Shown piece by piece: positions 9,618-19,215 of a DNA stretch of 64,000 bases (its first letter is position 1; each line of letters begins with the position of its first letter). Under the pieces are notes generated by a model. That model ran no database searches, was not told the DNA's origin, and saw nothing but the letters and a program-made list of their open reading frames with translations. This DNA comes from Amycolatopsis sp. NBC_01480 (GTDB lineage Bacteria; Actinomycetota; Actinomycetes; Mycobacteriales; Pseudonocardiaceae). The position numbers were made by a program, and so were the translations under genes. The DNA lies in assembly GCF_036227205.1 (NCBI RefSeq), contig NZ_CP109442.1:5208001-5272000 (forward strand), read 5' to 3'.

Positions 9618-11216
9618 GTGACCAAGCCCAGCAAACCCGTCGTCCTCATCGCGGAAAAGCTCGCGCCTTCCGTGCTGAGTGTGTTCGGTGACGAGGTAGA
9701 GGTCCGGCATGTGGACGGCACGGACCGTCCCGCGCTGTTCGAGGCGGTGAAGAGCGCCGACGCGCTCCTGGTCCGATCCGCCACGAAGGTCGACGCCGAG
9801 GTGCTCGGCCACACCACGCAGCTGAAGGTCGTCGCCCGCGCGGGCGTGGGCCTGGACAACGTCGAGGTCCCCGCCGCCACCGAGCGGGGCGTGCTGGTGG
9901 TCAACGCGCCGACGTCGAACATCGTCTCCGCCGCCGAGCACGCGGTCGCGCTGCTGCTCTCGGTCGCCCGGCGCGTGCCGGCCGCCGACCAGAGCCTGCG
10001 CGCGGGCGAGTGGAAGCGCAGCTCGTTCTCCGGCATCGAGCTGCAGGGCAAGACCGTCGGCGTGGTCGGCCTCGGCAAGATCGGCCAGCTGTTCTCCCAG
10101 CGCCTCGCCGCCTTCGACACCAAGCTCATCGCATACGACCCGTACGTCTCGGCCGCGCGCGCCGCGCAGCTCGGCATCGAGCTCGTCACCCTCGACGAGC
10201 TGCTGGAGCGCGCCGACGCCATCTCCATCCACCTGCCGAAGACGCCGGAGACCAAGGGCCTGATCGACGCCGAGGCGCTGAAGAAGACCAAGCCCGGCGT
10301 CATCATCGTCAACGCCGCGCGCGGTGGCCTGATCGTCGAGGAGGCGCTGGCCGACGCGATCCGCAGTGGCCACGTCGGCGGCGCGGGCATCGACGTGTTC
10401 GTCACCGAGCCGACCACCTCCAGCCCGCTGTTCGAGCTGCCGAACGTCGTGGTCACGCCGCACCTGGGCGCGTCCACCGCCGAGGCGCAGGACCGCGCGG
10501 GCACCGACGTCGCCCGTTCCGTGCTGCTCGCGCTGCGCGGCGACTTCGTGCCGGACGCGGTGAACGTCTCCGGTGGCGGCGCCGTCGGCGAGCACGTTCG
10601 CCCGTACCTGTCGCTGACGCAGAAGCTGGGCACCGTGCTCACCGCGCTGAGCCCGAAGGCGCCGACCTCGGTGACCGTCGTGGTCAAGGGCGAGCTCGGC
10701 AGCGAGGACACCTCCGTGCTGCAGCTCGCCGCGCTGCGCGGGGTGTTCGCCGGTGTGGTCGAGGACCAGGTCACCTTCGTCAACGCGCCGCGGCTGGCCG
10801 AGGAGCTGGGCGTCCAGGTCGACCTGGTCACCGAGACCGAGAGCCCGAAGTTCCGCAGCCTGGTCACGGTCCGCGCGGTGCACGCCGATGGCGCGACCCT
10901 GACGGTGTCGGGCTCGGTCACCGGCAAGGATGAGGCCGAGAAGATCGTCGAGGTCAACGGCCGCCACTTCGACCTGCGCGCCGAGGGCCACGTGCTGCTG
11001 CTCGAGTACCCCGACCGCCCCGGCATCATGGGCCGCGTCGGCACGCTGCTCGGCGAGGCCGGCATCAACATCGAGGCCGCGCAGATCAGCCAGACCACCG
11101 ACGGCTCCGACGCGGTGATGCTGCTGCGCGTCGACCGGCACGTGGACAACAACGTGCTCCAGCCGATCGGCGCCGCCGTGGGCGCGCACACGATCCGCGC
11201 GGTCGACTTCAGCTGA
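9618..11216 (+). CDS. serA: D-3-phosphoglycerate dehydrogenase
   Basis: 532-residue long-form SerA, first step of serine synthesis (3-phosphoglycerate to phosphohydroxypyruvate, NAD). Seen in order: substrate-binding start, Rossmann motif VGVVGLGKIGQLFSQRL (about 148-165), catalytic-region RGGLIVEEAL and TPHLGASTAEAQ, the extra ASB domain typical of actinobacterial SerA, and a C-terminal ACT domain (LLLEYPDRPGIMGRVGTLLG) for serine feedback. The GTG start is preceded by GGGAG. Lies between ilvBNC and leuB as in mycobacteria, and is closed by a strong terminator. Confidence 0.97.
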   Translation: MTKPSKPVVLIAEKLAPSVLSVFGDEVEVRHVDGTDRPALFEAVKSADALLVRSATKVDAEVLGHTTQLKVVARAGVGLDNVEVPAATERGVLVVNAPTSNIVSAAEHAVALLLSVARRVPAADQSLRAGEWKRSSFSGIELQGKTVGVVGLGKIGQLFSQRLAAFDTKLIAYDPYVSAARAAQLGIELVTLDELLERADAISIHLPKTPETKGLIDAEALKKTKPGVIIVNAARGGLIVEEALADAIRSGHVGGAGIDVFVTEPTTSSPLFELPNVVVTPHLGASTAEAQDRAGTDVARSVLLALRGDFVPDAVNVSGGGAVGEHVRPYLSLTQKLGTVLTALSPKAPTSVTVVVKGELGSEDTSVLQLAALRGVFAGVVEDQVTFVNAPRLAEELGVQVDLVTETESPKFRSLVTVRAVHADGATLTVSGSVTGKDEAEKIVEVNGRHFDLRAEGHVLLLEYPDRPGIMGRVGTLLGEAGINIEAAQISQTTDGSDAVMLLRVDRHVDNNVLQPIGAAVGAHTIRAVDFS

Positions 11217-11230
11217 CGCACCAGCACGTC

Positions 11231-11275
11231 GAAGGCCCCTTTTCCGCACACCGCGGGAAAGGGGCCTTCTTTTTC
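11231..11275 (+). terminator. serA intrinsic terminator
   Basis: GAAGGCCCCTTTTCC (11231-11245) pairs with 11255-11269 over 15 positions with one wobble, loop of 9 nt, followed by T-run 11270-11275. A canonical Rho-independent terminator 15 bp after the serA stop. Confidence 0.9.
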
Positions 11276-11482
11276 CCCCGGTCCGGGCAGAGCGGCAACA
11301 TTCGCATAACAGAGGCAATTCGGCACGAAAGTAGGTCTTTCGGGCGGATAGGTTCTGTGCCGCGAGGCCGAACCACACGCCGTGAGGGCACGGTGCGGTG
11401 CCGGGCGCTCACCGGTCGGGGGCGATGGGGGAGCGGCCGGCAGGTTCACGATCCGGGCCTCGGGTTAAGGGGTTGGGTATTC

Positions 11483-14400
11483 ATGAGTAGATCCCGCTTA
11501 CCTGGCTGGACGGCCCGGTCGACGGCCGTGGTGTCCGCCGTGGTGCTCGCGGCCGCCGTCGCCGGCGTCCCGGTCGCGTCGGCGCAGGGGGCGCCGCTCG
11601 CCGAGCCGGTCGCGCCCGCGAAGGTCGACGCCTCCGGATTGCAGGGCAAGCTCTCGTCGCGGCTGAGCGCCGCGCAGGGCGAAATCACGGCGTTCGTGGA
11701 GCTGGCCAAGAAGCCGGCCGTCGACGCCTTCACCACCGAGCAGAACAAGGGCACCGGCAAGGAGAAGGCGAAGCAGGCCGCGCGCGCCGCGAAGGCCGAC
11801 ACCGCTGCCGCGGTCACCTCCGTGCTCGGACAGCTCAAGGCCTCGGACTCGGCCGCGAAGCTCGTCACGCAGACTTCGAACGCAGTCGCGGGCGCCGTCG
11901 TCACAGCGGACGCGGCGAAGATCCGTGAACTCGCGAAGCGCGCCGACGTCGTCTCCGTGCGCACTGTCGTGCCGAAGTCGCGCACGAACGCCAGCGCCGA
12001 GCAGCTGACGAACACGCTCGCTTCGTGGCAGCAGACCGGGAAGTATGGCGACAACATCCGCGTCGGCGTGATCGACGACGGCATCGACTACACCCACGCC
12101 GACTTCGGCGGCCCCGGCACGCCCGAGGCGTACAAGTCGGTGGACCCGACGAAGGCGTCGCCGCTGTTCCCGAGCGCCAAGGTGGTCGGCGGCACCGACC
12201 TCGTCGGCGACGACTACGACTCCAACGGCAAGACCGGATCCCCGACCCCGAAGCCGGACCCCAACCCACTGGCCTGCGGTGAGCACGGCACGCACGTGGC
12301 CGGCACCGTCGCCGGCTTCGGCGTGAACGCCGACGGCAGCACCTTCACCGGCGACTACAAGAAGCTGGACAAGAAGAAGCTCGATGCGCTGAAGATCGGC
12401 CCGGGCACCGCGCCCAAGGCGCTGCTGTACGCCATCAAGGTGTTCGGCTGCGCGGGCTCCACGAACGTCACTTCGCAGGCCCTCGACTGGGCCCTCGACC
12501 CGGACGGCGACGGCGACTTCACCGATCACCTCGACGTCGTCAACCTGTCGCTGGGCAGCGACTTCGGCGCGCCGGACGACCCGGACTCGCTGTTCGTCCG
12601 CAAGCTCGCGCAGAACAACGTGCTCCCGGTGTTCGCGGCGGGCAACGGCGGCGACCTCAACGACATCGCGGGCTCGCCGGGCGCCACCCCCGAGGCGCTC
12701 ACCGTGGCCAGCAGCCGTGACGCGGGCGAACTGCGTGACGCGGTCGAGGTCACCGCGCCGACCAAGGGCCAGCAGCCGGGCCAGTACAGCCAGGACTACG
12801 CGGGTTACGACACGCTCGACCTGACCGCCCCCGTCGTCGCCCTCTCCGCGGCGAACAACGCGGGCTGCCTGCCGTATTCGGCCGAGGACAAGGCCAAGGC
12901 CGCGGGCAAGGCCGTCTGGCTCGAATGGGATGACAACGACTCCAGCCGCGCCTGCGGTTCCGCCGCGCGCGCCAACAACGCGCAGGCGGCCGGGGCGAAG
13001 GCGCTCCTGGTGACCTCGACGCTGGAGCACTTCGCCGCCGGGCTCGCCGGCAACGCGGCCGTGCCGATGTTCCAGCTCACCGGCAAGGCCACCGCGGCGC
13101 AGCGGCCCGCACTGGCCGCGGGCACGCTGACCGTGCGCTTCTTCGGCGCCGGCCGGTCGACGCTGCAGACCTACGACCAGTCCATCGTGGACAGTCCCAG
13201 CTCGTTCACCTCGCGTGGCGGCCGCGGGCCGGCGCTCAAGCCGGACCTCTCGGCGCCCGGTGACACGATCACGTCGGCGTTCCGCGGCAGCGGCAACGGC
13301 CGGGCCGTGCTCTCCGGGACGTCCATGGCCGCGCCGCACACCTCGGGCATCACGGCGCTGATCCGCCAGGCGCACCCGGACTGGTCGGTCGAGGAGGTCA
13401 AGGCCGCGGTGATCGACACCGCCGGGCACGACCTGACCGACGGGGCCGGTCACACCTACGCGCCGCAGCGCGTCGGCGCGGGCCGGATCGACACGCTGGC
13501 CGCGCTGGACAACCAGGTGCTCGCCTACGTCCAGGACGACCCGGGCGCGGTGAGCGTCAACTTCGGCACCGTCGAGGCGGGCGGCCCGGTCACGCTGACC
13601 AAGACGATCAAGGTGGTCAACAAGGGCGTCAAGCCGGCCGAGTACTCGGTGGCGTACGAGGCGGTCAACAGCCTGCCCGGCGTCGAGTACACAGTGGACA
13701 AGAGCTCGGTGAAGCTGAGCCCGCGCGGCGTCGCGACGGTGAAGGTGACGTTCAAGGTCACCGACGCCAAGAAGCTGGTCAAGGTGATGGACCCGACCAT
13801 GCAGGCCACGCAGGCCGGGCTCGCGCGCCAGTTCGTCGCGGACGCCTCGGGCCGCGTCGCCTTCACCCCGAAGAACGGGGCGACGGTGCCGCTGCGCGTT
13901 GCCGTTTACGCCGCGCCGAAGCCGGTCTCGGCCATCACGACGCCCGCGGGCGTGCGGTTCGGCGCGGGACAGAACCAGTCCGTGCTGAACCTCGGCGGCA
14001 AGGGCGTGGACCAGGGCAGCGGCGCCCAGCGGTACCGCTCGCTGATCAGCGTCCTGGAACTGCAGGCCGAATCGCCGCAGCTGCCGGAGTGCGACGCGGG
14101 CGTGACGTCCGACTGCACGCTGAACCGCACCGCGAAGGGCGGCGACCTGCGTTACGTCGGCGCGGCCTCGACCGCCCCGCTCGCCAAGGCGCAGGGCGAC
14201 CCGGAGAACGCCGTGCTCGCGTTCGGCCTCACCACCTGGAGCGACTGGGCGAACCTGGGCAGCAACACCGTGCCGTTTGTCGACATCGACACCACCGGCG
14301 ACGGGAAGCCGGACTTCGAGACCTTCGTCACCAAGGCGACGGCCACCGACGTCCTGCTGGTCAACACCGTCTCGCTGACCAAGCCCGGGTTCCCGAGCGT

Positions 14401-14824
14401 CGACCTGCAGGCGATCAACGGCCAGCTCGGCGACGTCGACACCAACGTCTTCGATTCGAACGTGATGGTGCTGCCGGTCAGCATCGCCGCGCTGGGCATC
14501 GACCCGAACGAGGCGTCGCACCGGATCAGCTACACCGTGGGCACCAGCGGCTATTACGTCGCGCCGGGCACCACCAACGGGCTGATCGACTACGTCGGCA
14601 CGCCGATCTCGTTCGACGCCCTCGCGCCGGCGTACTCGGTCCAGGGCGGCGGCGACGCGGCGCTGGGCTACGTCGCGAAGCCGGGCACCGCGCTCGTGGT
14701 GAACCGCAACGCGGCGGCCGTCGCCGAGGACAAGGCGAAGGGCCTGCTGGCGATCGAGCACCACAACGCGGCGGGCTCGCGCGCCGCCGTCGTGCGGATT
14801 GAGACGGGCGTGCCGAGGGCATAA
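11483..14824 (+). CDS. Secreted S8 (subtilisin-like) serine protease
   Basis: 1113 residues. Signal peptide (RSTAVVSAVVLAAAVAG followed by VPVASAQG, cleavage near residue 35), then a prodomain region of about 120 residues. The S8 catalytic domain has Asp198 (VGVIDDGIDY), His268 (CGEHGTHVAGTVAG) and Ser614 (SGTSMAAPHTSG). The long His-Ser gap holds a PA-type insert (about residues 445-560, AKALLVTSTLEHFAAG). After residue 680 come Ig/Fn3-like modules (FGTVEAGGPVTLTKTIKVVN) and a long C-terminal domain without a recognised motif. An exported enzyme of this size probably degrades extracellular protein. ATG 11483 is chosen because the signal peptide starts there. Confidence 0.9.
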   Translation: MSRSRLPGWTARSTAVVSAVVLAAAVAGVPVASAQGAPLAEPVAPAKVDASGLQGKLSSRLSAAQGEITAFVELAKKPAVDAFTTEQNKGTGKEKAKQAARAAKADTAAAVTSVLGQLKASDSAAKLVTQTSNAVAGAVVTADAAKIRELAKRADVVSVRTVVPKSRTNASAEQLTNTLASWQQTGKYGDNIRVGVIDDGIDYTHADFGGPGTPEAYKSVDPTKASPLFPSAKVVGGTDLVGDDYDSNGKTGSPTPKPDPNPLACGEHGTHVAGTVAGFGVNADGSTFTGDYKKLDKKKLDALKIGPGTAPKALLYAIKVFGCAGSTNVTSQALDWALDPDGDGDFTDHLDVVNLSLGSDFGAPDDPDSLFVRKLAQNNVLPVFAAGNGGDLNDIAGSPGATPEALTVASSRDAGELRDAVEVTAPTKGQQPGQYSQDYAGYDTLDLTAPVVALSAANNAGCLPYSAEDKAKAAGKAVWLEWDDNDSSRACGSAARANNAQAAGAKALLVTSTLEHFAAGLAGNAAVPMFQLTGKATAAQRPALAAGTLTVRFFGAGRSTLQTYDQSIVDSPSSFTSRGGRGPALKPDLSAPGDTITSAFRGSGNGRAVLSGTSMAAPHTSGITALIRQAHPDWSVEEVKAAVIDTAGHDLTDGAGHTYAPQRVGAGRIDTLAALDNQVLAYVQDDPGAVSVNFGTVEAGGPVTLTKTIKVVNKGVKPAEYSVAYEAVNSLPGVEYTVDKSSVKLSPRGVATVKVTFKVTDAKKLVKVMDPTMQATQAGLARQFVADASGRVAFTPKNGATVPLRVAVYAAPKPVSAITTPAGVRFGAGQNQSVLNLGGKGVDQGSGAQRYRSLISVLELQAESPQLPECDAGVTSDCTLNRTAKGGDLRYVGAASTAPLAKAQGDPENAVLAFGLTTWSDWANLGSNTVPFVDIDTTGDGKPDFETFVTKATATDVLLVNTVSLTKPGFPSVDLQAINGQLGDVDTNVFDSNVMVLPVSIAALGIDPNEASHRISYTVGTSGYYVAPGTTNGLIDYVGTPISFDALAPAYSVQGGGDAALGYVAKPGTALVVNRNAAAVAEDKAKGLLAIEHHNAAGSRAAVVRIETGVPRA

Positions 14825-14912
14825 CACCTTCGGCGCCGCCAGTCCTGAAAAGGCGTGGTGATCCTCCGATCGGGTAACGACCGACGGAACGGTCACCGTC
14901 GCCGATCAGCGG

Positions 14913-14959
14913 GACAAGGGGGCTTTCCGGGCCTTGACGGCTCGGGAGGCCCCCTTGTC
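14913..14959. terminator. Hairpin after the protease gene
   Basis: GACAAGGGGGC (14913-14923) and GCCCCCTTGTC (14949-14959) form an 11-bp stem with a 25-nt loop. No T-run. It probably separates the protease from leuB. No attenuator-like leader peptide was found before leuB. Confidence 0.5.
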
Positions 14960-15115
14960 ATTAACCCGTTCAGGTGTCTCACCCTGCGGGAGGATGCGGC
15001 ATAAGGGTGGTGCGGCTACGGCCTCTTGTCTACGGCCGGTAACCTTCCGCTGCTGGCGTTTTCTTGCGGATGGGCCATCGGAGCGTTCGGTGGCCTGGTC
15101 TACGGAGGTGTGTGG

Positions 15116-16153
15116 ATGCGGCTCGCGGTGATCCCAGGTGACGGGATCGGGCCCGAGGTGGTCTCCGAGGCGCTCAAGGTGCTCGGTGAAGTAGCACCAG
15201 CGGCGGAGATCACGAACTACGACCTCGGCGCTGCGCGGTGGCACTCGACCGGGGAGCTGCTCCCGGAGTCGGTGCTGGGCGAGTTGCGTCAGCACGACGC
15301 GATCCTGCTGGGCGCGGTCGGCGACCCGTCGGTGCCGAGCGGAATCCTGGAGCGCGGGCTGCTGCTGCGCCTGCGCTTCGAGCTCGACCACCACGTGAAC
15401 CTGCGCCCGGCGCGGCTCTACCCCGGGGTGCGCGGCCCGCTGGCCGACGCCGGCGAGGTGGACATGATCATGGTGCGCGAAGGGACCGAAGGCCCGTACG
15501 CGGGCACCGGCGGCCTCCTTCGCAAGGACACCGAGCACGAGATCGCCACCGAGGTCAGCATCAACACGGCCTACGGCGTGCGGCGTGTGGTGGCGGACGC
15601 GTTCAACCGCGCCGAGGACCGGCCGCGCAAGCACCTCACGCTGGTGCACAAGACCAACGTGCTGGAGCACGCCGGTTCGCTGTGGTCGCGGATCGTCGAA
15701 GAGGTTTCGCTGGAGCACCCGGACGTGACGGTGGCCTACTCCCACGTGGACGCGGCGACCATCCACATGGTCACGGACCCCTCGCGGTTCGACGTGATCG
15801 TCACCGACAACCTGTTCGGCGACATCCTCACGGACCTGGCGGCCGCGGTGACCGGCGGCATCGGCCTCGCGGCCAGCGGCAACCTGGACATCACCCGCCG
15901 CAACCCGAGCATGTTCGAGCCGGTGCACGGCAGCGCCCCGGACATCGCGGGCCAGGGCCTCGCGGACCCGACGGCCGCCGTGCTGTCGGTCTCGCTCCTG
16001 CTCGACCACCTCGGCCAGAAGGAGGCGGCGCGCCGCATCGAGGCGTCGGTCGCCTTCGACCTGGCCACCCGCGACCAGGCTTCGCCCGGCGCCACCCAGG
16101 CAATCGGCGACCGCCTGGCGGCGCTGGTCTCGTCGAACGTGCGCACGGGCTGA
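15116..16153 (+). CDS. leuB: 3-isopropylmalate dehydrogenase
   Basis: 345 residues; oxidative decarboxylation of 3-isopropylmalate in leucine synthesis. [18 protein letters not shown] at the N-terminus, [12 protein letters not shown], and the metal and cofactor loop [20 protein letters not shown] are diagnostic. It is of the actinobacterial type (AGTGG and [20 protein letters not shown] instead of the E. coli signature). ATG 15116 follows GGAGG; longer readings into the intergenic region lack support. Its partners leuC and leuD are 16 kb away, so the leucine genes are split here. Confidence 0.95.
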   Translation: MRLAVIPGDGIGPEVVSEALKVLGEVAPAAEITNYDLGAARWHSTGELLPESVLGELRQHDAILLGAVGDPSVPSGILERGLLLRLRFELDHHVNLRPARLYPGVRGPLADAGEVDMIMVREGTEGPYAGTGGLLRKDTEHEIATEVSINTAYGVRRVVADAFNRAEDRPRKHLTLVHKTNVLEHAGSLWSRIVEEVSLEHPDVTVAYSHVDAATIHMVTDPSRFDVIVTDNLFGDILTDLAAAVTGGIGLAASGNLDITRRNPSMFEPVHGSAPDIAGQGLADPTAAVLSVSLLLDHLGQKEAARRIEASVAFDLATRDQASPGATQAIGDRLAALVSSNVRTG

Positions 16154-16214
16154 GTTTTGCCGCTTGGCTTGAATCCGCTGCTGCCCGGTACGCGAAGCGT
16201 GCTGGGCAGCAGCC

Positions 16215-16340
16215 GGTTGTAGTCGCCAGTCGTTGTAACAAGAACCCCCGCCGCGGAAGACCGGTCGAATTCCGGCGCTGACCCGCAACGGTAGGCCCAC
16301 GGTCCACACCGGACCGCGAGCGAGCCCGACACCGGCGGTG
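16215..16340 (+). promoter_or_regulatory. Cobalamin riboswitch
   Basis: The segment reads GAATTCCGGCGCTGACCCGC then AACGGTAGG and, after a GC-rich arm, GCGAGCGAGCCCGACACCGG. This matches the B12-box core (GCTGACCCGCAACGGT, 16277-16292) and the closing GCGAG..CCCGA element of AdoCbl riboswitches. It lies directly upstream of a BtuCDF-type importer, the classical target; repression by B12 is expected. The exact 5' boundary is approximate. Confidence 0.88.
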
Positions 16341-16440
16341 GTTCGCCCCACCCGTCCCCTCCCGTCGCGGTCTGCGGGAGACGACACCTTCCCCGCCGTG
16401 GCTCGCCGTTCGCCGCACGGGTGGCTGTTGTCTTCGTCGC

Positions 16441-18426
16441 GTGGACCCCGGAACAGATTGGGTCCCGCCGGTGCCTCCCGATGACTTCCCGCCTGACGCC
16501 GGATCGGTCTCTCGTGTCTCGCCCGTTTCCGGCGACGGTGCTCCGGGCGCCTGTGTCCCTGGCCGGTCTGCTGCTGCCTTGCCTGTTTCCGGCGGAAACA
16601 GCCGTCCCGGCGGAAGCACCGCTGAGGCCGAGGATCGCCGCTCGGCAGTTTCGGCCGTTGCCGATTCGGACGGTCGCAGGCGTGAGTTCGATCCGTCGGC
16701 ACCGAAGTCGGGGACGGGCCCGGCAGCTGCTCCCATCGACGCCACTACCAGCACCGCTGGCGCCGATACCGCCACCAACGCGGCCGCCTCCTCCGGCACC
16801 GCCACCGACACCGCCGCTTCCGGCACCGCCGCCGCTTCCGGCACCGCCGCCGCTTCCGGCACCGCCGCCGCTACTGTCGCGTCCTCCGGTGCCAGCACTG
16901 ACGCCGCTTCCGGTGCCACTGCCAAAGCGGCCGTCTCCGGTGCGCCCGCCAACGCGGGGATTTCCTCTGGCACCAGCGAGCCCGTCACCGTCTCTGGCAC
17001 CAGCGCCGACCTCTCCACCGGCACCGACGCCAGTGCCGGTGGCGCCAGCGTCGACCTCGTCACCGGCACTGGCACCGGCGCCACTGCCTCTGGCCCTAGG
17101 GCCGATCTCTTCACTGGCACTGGCACTGGCACTGGCACTGGCACTGGCACTGGCACCGACGCGACCGCCTCTGCCGCTAGTGCCGAGCTCTGCACCGACG
17201 CGACCGCCTCTGCCGCTAGTGCCGAGCTCTGCACCGACGCGACCGCCTCTGCCGCTAGTGCCGAGCTCTGCACCGACGCGACCGCCTCAGGTGCTAGTGC
17301 CGAACTCTCCAGCGGCATCGGCACTACGTCGGCCGCCACCACTTCCTCCGCCTCCACTTCCGCGGCCACCGTCGTCGCCAATCCCGGGCCCACCCGTCGC
17401 CGGCTGGCGCCGATCCTCCTGGGACTCCTCGTGGCCCTCCTGGTTTCCGTAGTGGTCGCCGTCGGGATCGGGACGGTCGCCGTGCCGGTCACTCACACGT
17501 GGGCCTTTCTCCGGGCCGGGCTCGTCGGCGGCGTCATCGGTCCGGGCGACGTCGGCCAGTACCGGATCATCTGGGACATCCGGTTGCCGCGGGTACTGCT
17601 CGCGGTGGTCGTCGGCGCGGGGCTGGCGACGGTGGGTGTCGCGATTCAGGCCATGGTGCGCAACGCGCTCGCGGAGCCGTTCGTGCTCGGCATCTCTTCC
17701 GGGGCGTCGGTGGGCGCGACGGCGGTGGCGTTGTTCGGTGTCTTCGCCTCGATGGGCGTCTACGCCCTGTCCGTCGGCGCGTTCCTGGCCGCGCTCGGCG
17801 CGACTGTGATCGTCTACCTCGTCGCGAGGACGCGCGAAGGCCTCACACCGCTGCGCCTGGTGCTGACCGGCACCGCGATGTCGTACGGGTTCTTCGCTGT
17901 CACCACGGTTCTCGTCTTCCAGGCGCCGAACGGCGAAGCCGCGCGCTCGGCCCTTTTCTGGCTGCTGGGCAGTCTCGCCGGGGCGAATTGGGCGTCGTTG
18001 CCGGTGGCGGCGATCGTCGTGGTGGCCGGAGCGCTGCTGCTGTTCGCGCTGTCGGGCCGATTGAACGCGCTGGCCATGGGCGACGAAGCGGCGACGACGC
18101 TCGGCGTGAGCGTGCCCCGGCTGCGTGTGCTGCTGTTCGTCGTTTGTTCGGCCATGACCGGAGTGCTGGTGGCGGTCAGTGGCGCGATCGGGTTCGTCGG
18201 GCTGATCCTGCCTCATCTGGTGCGCCTCGTCGTCGGCGCCGACCATCGGCGGGTGCTGGCCGTCGCGCCGCTCGCGGGCGCGGTGTTCCTCGTCTGGGTG
18301 GACGTTGCCGCGCGAGTGCTCGCCGCGCCCGAGGAGTTGCCGATCGGGGTGCTGACGGCGGCCGTCGGCGTGCCCGCGTTCCTGGTGCTGATGCGGCGCC
18401 GGGCCTACGTGTTCGGGGGTGCGTGA
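16441..18426 (+). CDS. btuC: BtuC-type B12 ABC transporter permease with long low-complexity N-terminus
   Basis: The last ~340 residues (from about 320) are a complete FecCD-family permease: IRLPRVLLAVVVGAGLATVG, NALAEPFVLGISSGASVGA, GFVGLILPHLVRLVVGADHR, with about ten membrane segments. With the cobalamin riboswitch upstream and ATPase and binding protein downstream, B12 or cobinamide uptake is the role. Residues 1-320 are Ala/Thr/Ser/Gly-rich without recognisable domain and contain DNA-level tandem repeats. The GTG at 16441 lacks a good ribosome site, and other frames are also open through the repeats, so the true start could be downstream near 17390. Codons in the extension (many TCT, GCT, AGT) differ from neighbours. 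Confidence 0.85.
   Translation: MDPGTDWVPPVPPDDFPPDAGSVSRVSPVSGDGAPGACVPGRSAAALPVSGGNSRPGGSTAEAEDRRSAVSAVADSDGRRREFDPSAPKSGTGPAAAPIDATTSTAGADTATNAAASSGTATDTAASGTAAASGTAAASGTAAATVASSGASTDAASGATAKAAVSGAPANAGISSGTSEPVTVSGTSADLSTGTDASAGGASVDLVTGTGTGATASGPRADLFTGTGTGTGTGTGTGTDATASAASAELCTDATASAASAELCTDATASAASAELCTDATASGASAELSSGIGTTSAATTSSASTSAATVVANPGPTRRRLAPILLGLLVALLVSVVVAVGIGTVAVPVTHTWAFLRAGLVGGVIGPGDVGQYRIIWDIRLPRVLLAVVVGAGLATVGVAIQAMVRNALAEPFVLGISSGASVGATAVALFGVFASMGVYALSVGAFLAALGATVIVYLVARTREGLTPLRLVLTGTAMSYGFFAVTTVLVFQAPNGEAARSALFWLLGSLAGANWASLPVAAIVVVAGALLLFALSGRLNALAMGDEAATTLGVSVPRLRVLLFVVCSAMTGVLVAVSGAIGFVGLILPHLVRLVVGADHRRVLAVAPLAGAVFLVWVDVAARVLAAPEELPIGVLTAAVGVPAFLVLMRRRAYVFGGA
17113..17316 (+). 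repeat. Tandem repeats in the btuC 5' region
   Basis: Seven perfect ACTGGC hexamers (17113-17154, reading Thr-Gly repeats) are followed by three perfect 39-bp units (17161-17199, 17200-17238, 17239-17277; 13 residues each, starting ATASAASAELC) and a fourth degenerate unit to about 17316. Both unit lengths are multiples of three, so copy-number change would keep the frame. Further upstream a GCTTCCGGCACCGCC-type repeat is seen around 16815-16870. Confidence 0.9.
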
Positions 18427-19215
18427 ATGGACCTCTCGCTCCACGGCGTGACGGTGAGTGCCGCCGGCCGCGCACTGGTCGAGGACGTGACGCTCGACGC
18501 GCCGGCCGGCCGGTTCGTCGGCCTGCTCGGGCCGAACGGCAGTGGCAAGTCCACCACGTTGCGCGCTGTCTACCACGTGCTGAAGCCCGCAACCGGCGCC
18601 GTGCTGCTCGACGGGCGTCCGCTCGACGCCTTCGCCCCGCGTGAACGAGCGCGCGCGATCGCCGCCGTCGCGCAGGAGTCGCACACGGAGTTCGACTTCA
18701 CCGTCGCCGAAGTCGTGGCGATGGGCCGGCTGCCGCATCACGGCCTGCTCGACCGGGCAACCGCCGCCGACCAGGACATCTGTGCGGCGGCCCTGCGCCA
18801 GGTCGGGCTGGCGGACCTGGCCGGACGAGGCGTGCTCACGCTTTCGGGCGGTGAACGGCAACGAGTCCTGATCGCGCGGGCCCTGGCCCAACAGCCGAAG
18901 ATCCTCGTGCTGGACGAGCCCACGAACCACCTCGACATCCGCCACCAGCTCGAGGTCCTCGCCTTGGTGCGGCAAAGCGGGCCGACGGTGCTCGCCGCCC
19001 TGCACGACCTCAACCTCGCCGCCGCGACGTGCGACACCGTGCACGTGCTCGATGGCGGCCGGCTCGTCGCGAGCGGGACTCCGGCGGACGTCCTGACGCC
19101 CGAGCTGCTGGCCGACGTGTTCGGCGTGCGCGCGCACGTCGTGCCACACCCGGCATCCGGCCGGCCGCAGCTTTTGTTCGACCGGCTCGAATCCCAGGAG
19201 GACAGTCATGCGTAG
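18427..19215 (+). CDS. btuD: BtuD-type ABC transporter ATP-binding protein
   Basis: 262 residues, complete ABC ATPase: Walker A GPNGSGKST (about 38-46), Q-loop AVAQESHTEFDF, signature LSGGERQRV, Walker B ILVLDEPTNHLD and switch His in LHDLNLAAA. It begins on the base after the permease stop codon and overlaps the binding-protein gene by 8 bp, so btuC-D-F are one operon under the riboswitch. FecE/BtuD-class ATPases also serve siderophores; the riboswitch decides for corrinoids. Confidence 0.92.
   Translation: MDLSLHGVTVSAAGRALVEDVTLDAPAGRFVGLLGPNGSGKSTTLRAVYHVLKPATGAVLLDGRPLDAFAPRERARAIAAVAQESHTEFDFTVAEVVAMGRLPHHGLLDRATAADQDICAAALRQVGLADLAGRGVLTLSGGERQRVLIARALAQQPKILVLDEPTNHLDIRHQLEVLALVRQSGPTVLAALHDLNLAAATCDTVHVLDGGRLVASGTPADVLTPELLADVFGVRAHVVPHPASGRPQLLFDRLESQEDSHA

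Noticed and set aside
16398..16485. Short GTG ORF just behind the riboswitch as a separate leader gene
   Set aside because: No amino-acid pattern and a poorly spaced ribosome site; riboswitch control already explains the region.
15891..17492. Long antisense ORF with ALAAEAVASVQSS repeats across leuB and the btuC repeats
   Set aside because: It overlaps the conserved leuB 3' end and its repeats are only the mirror of the in-frame 39-bp units; no start context.
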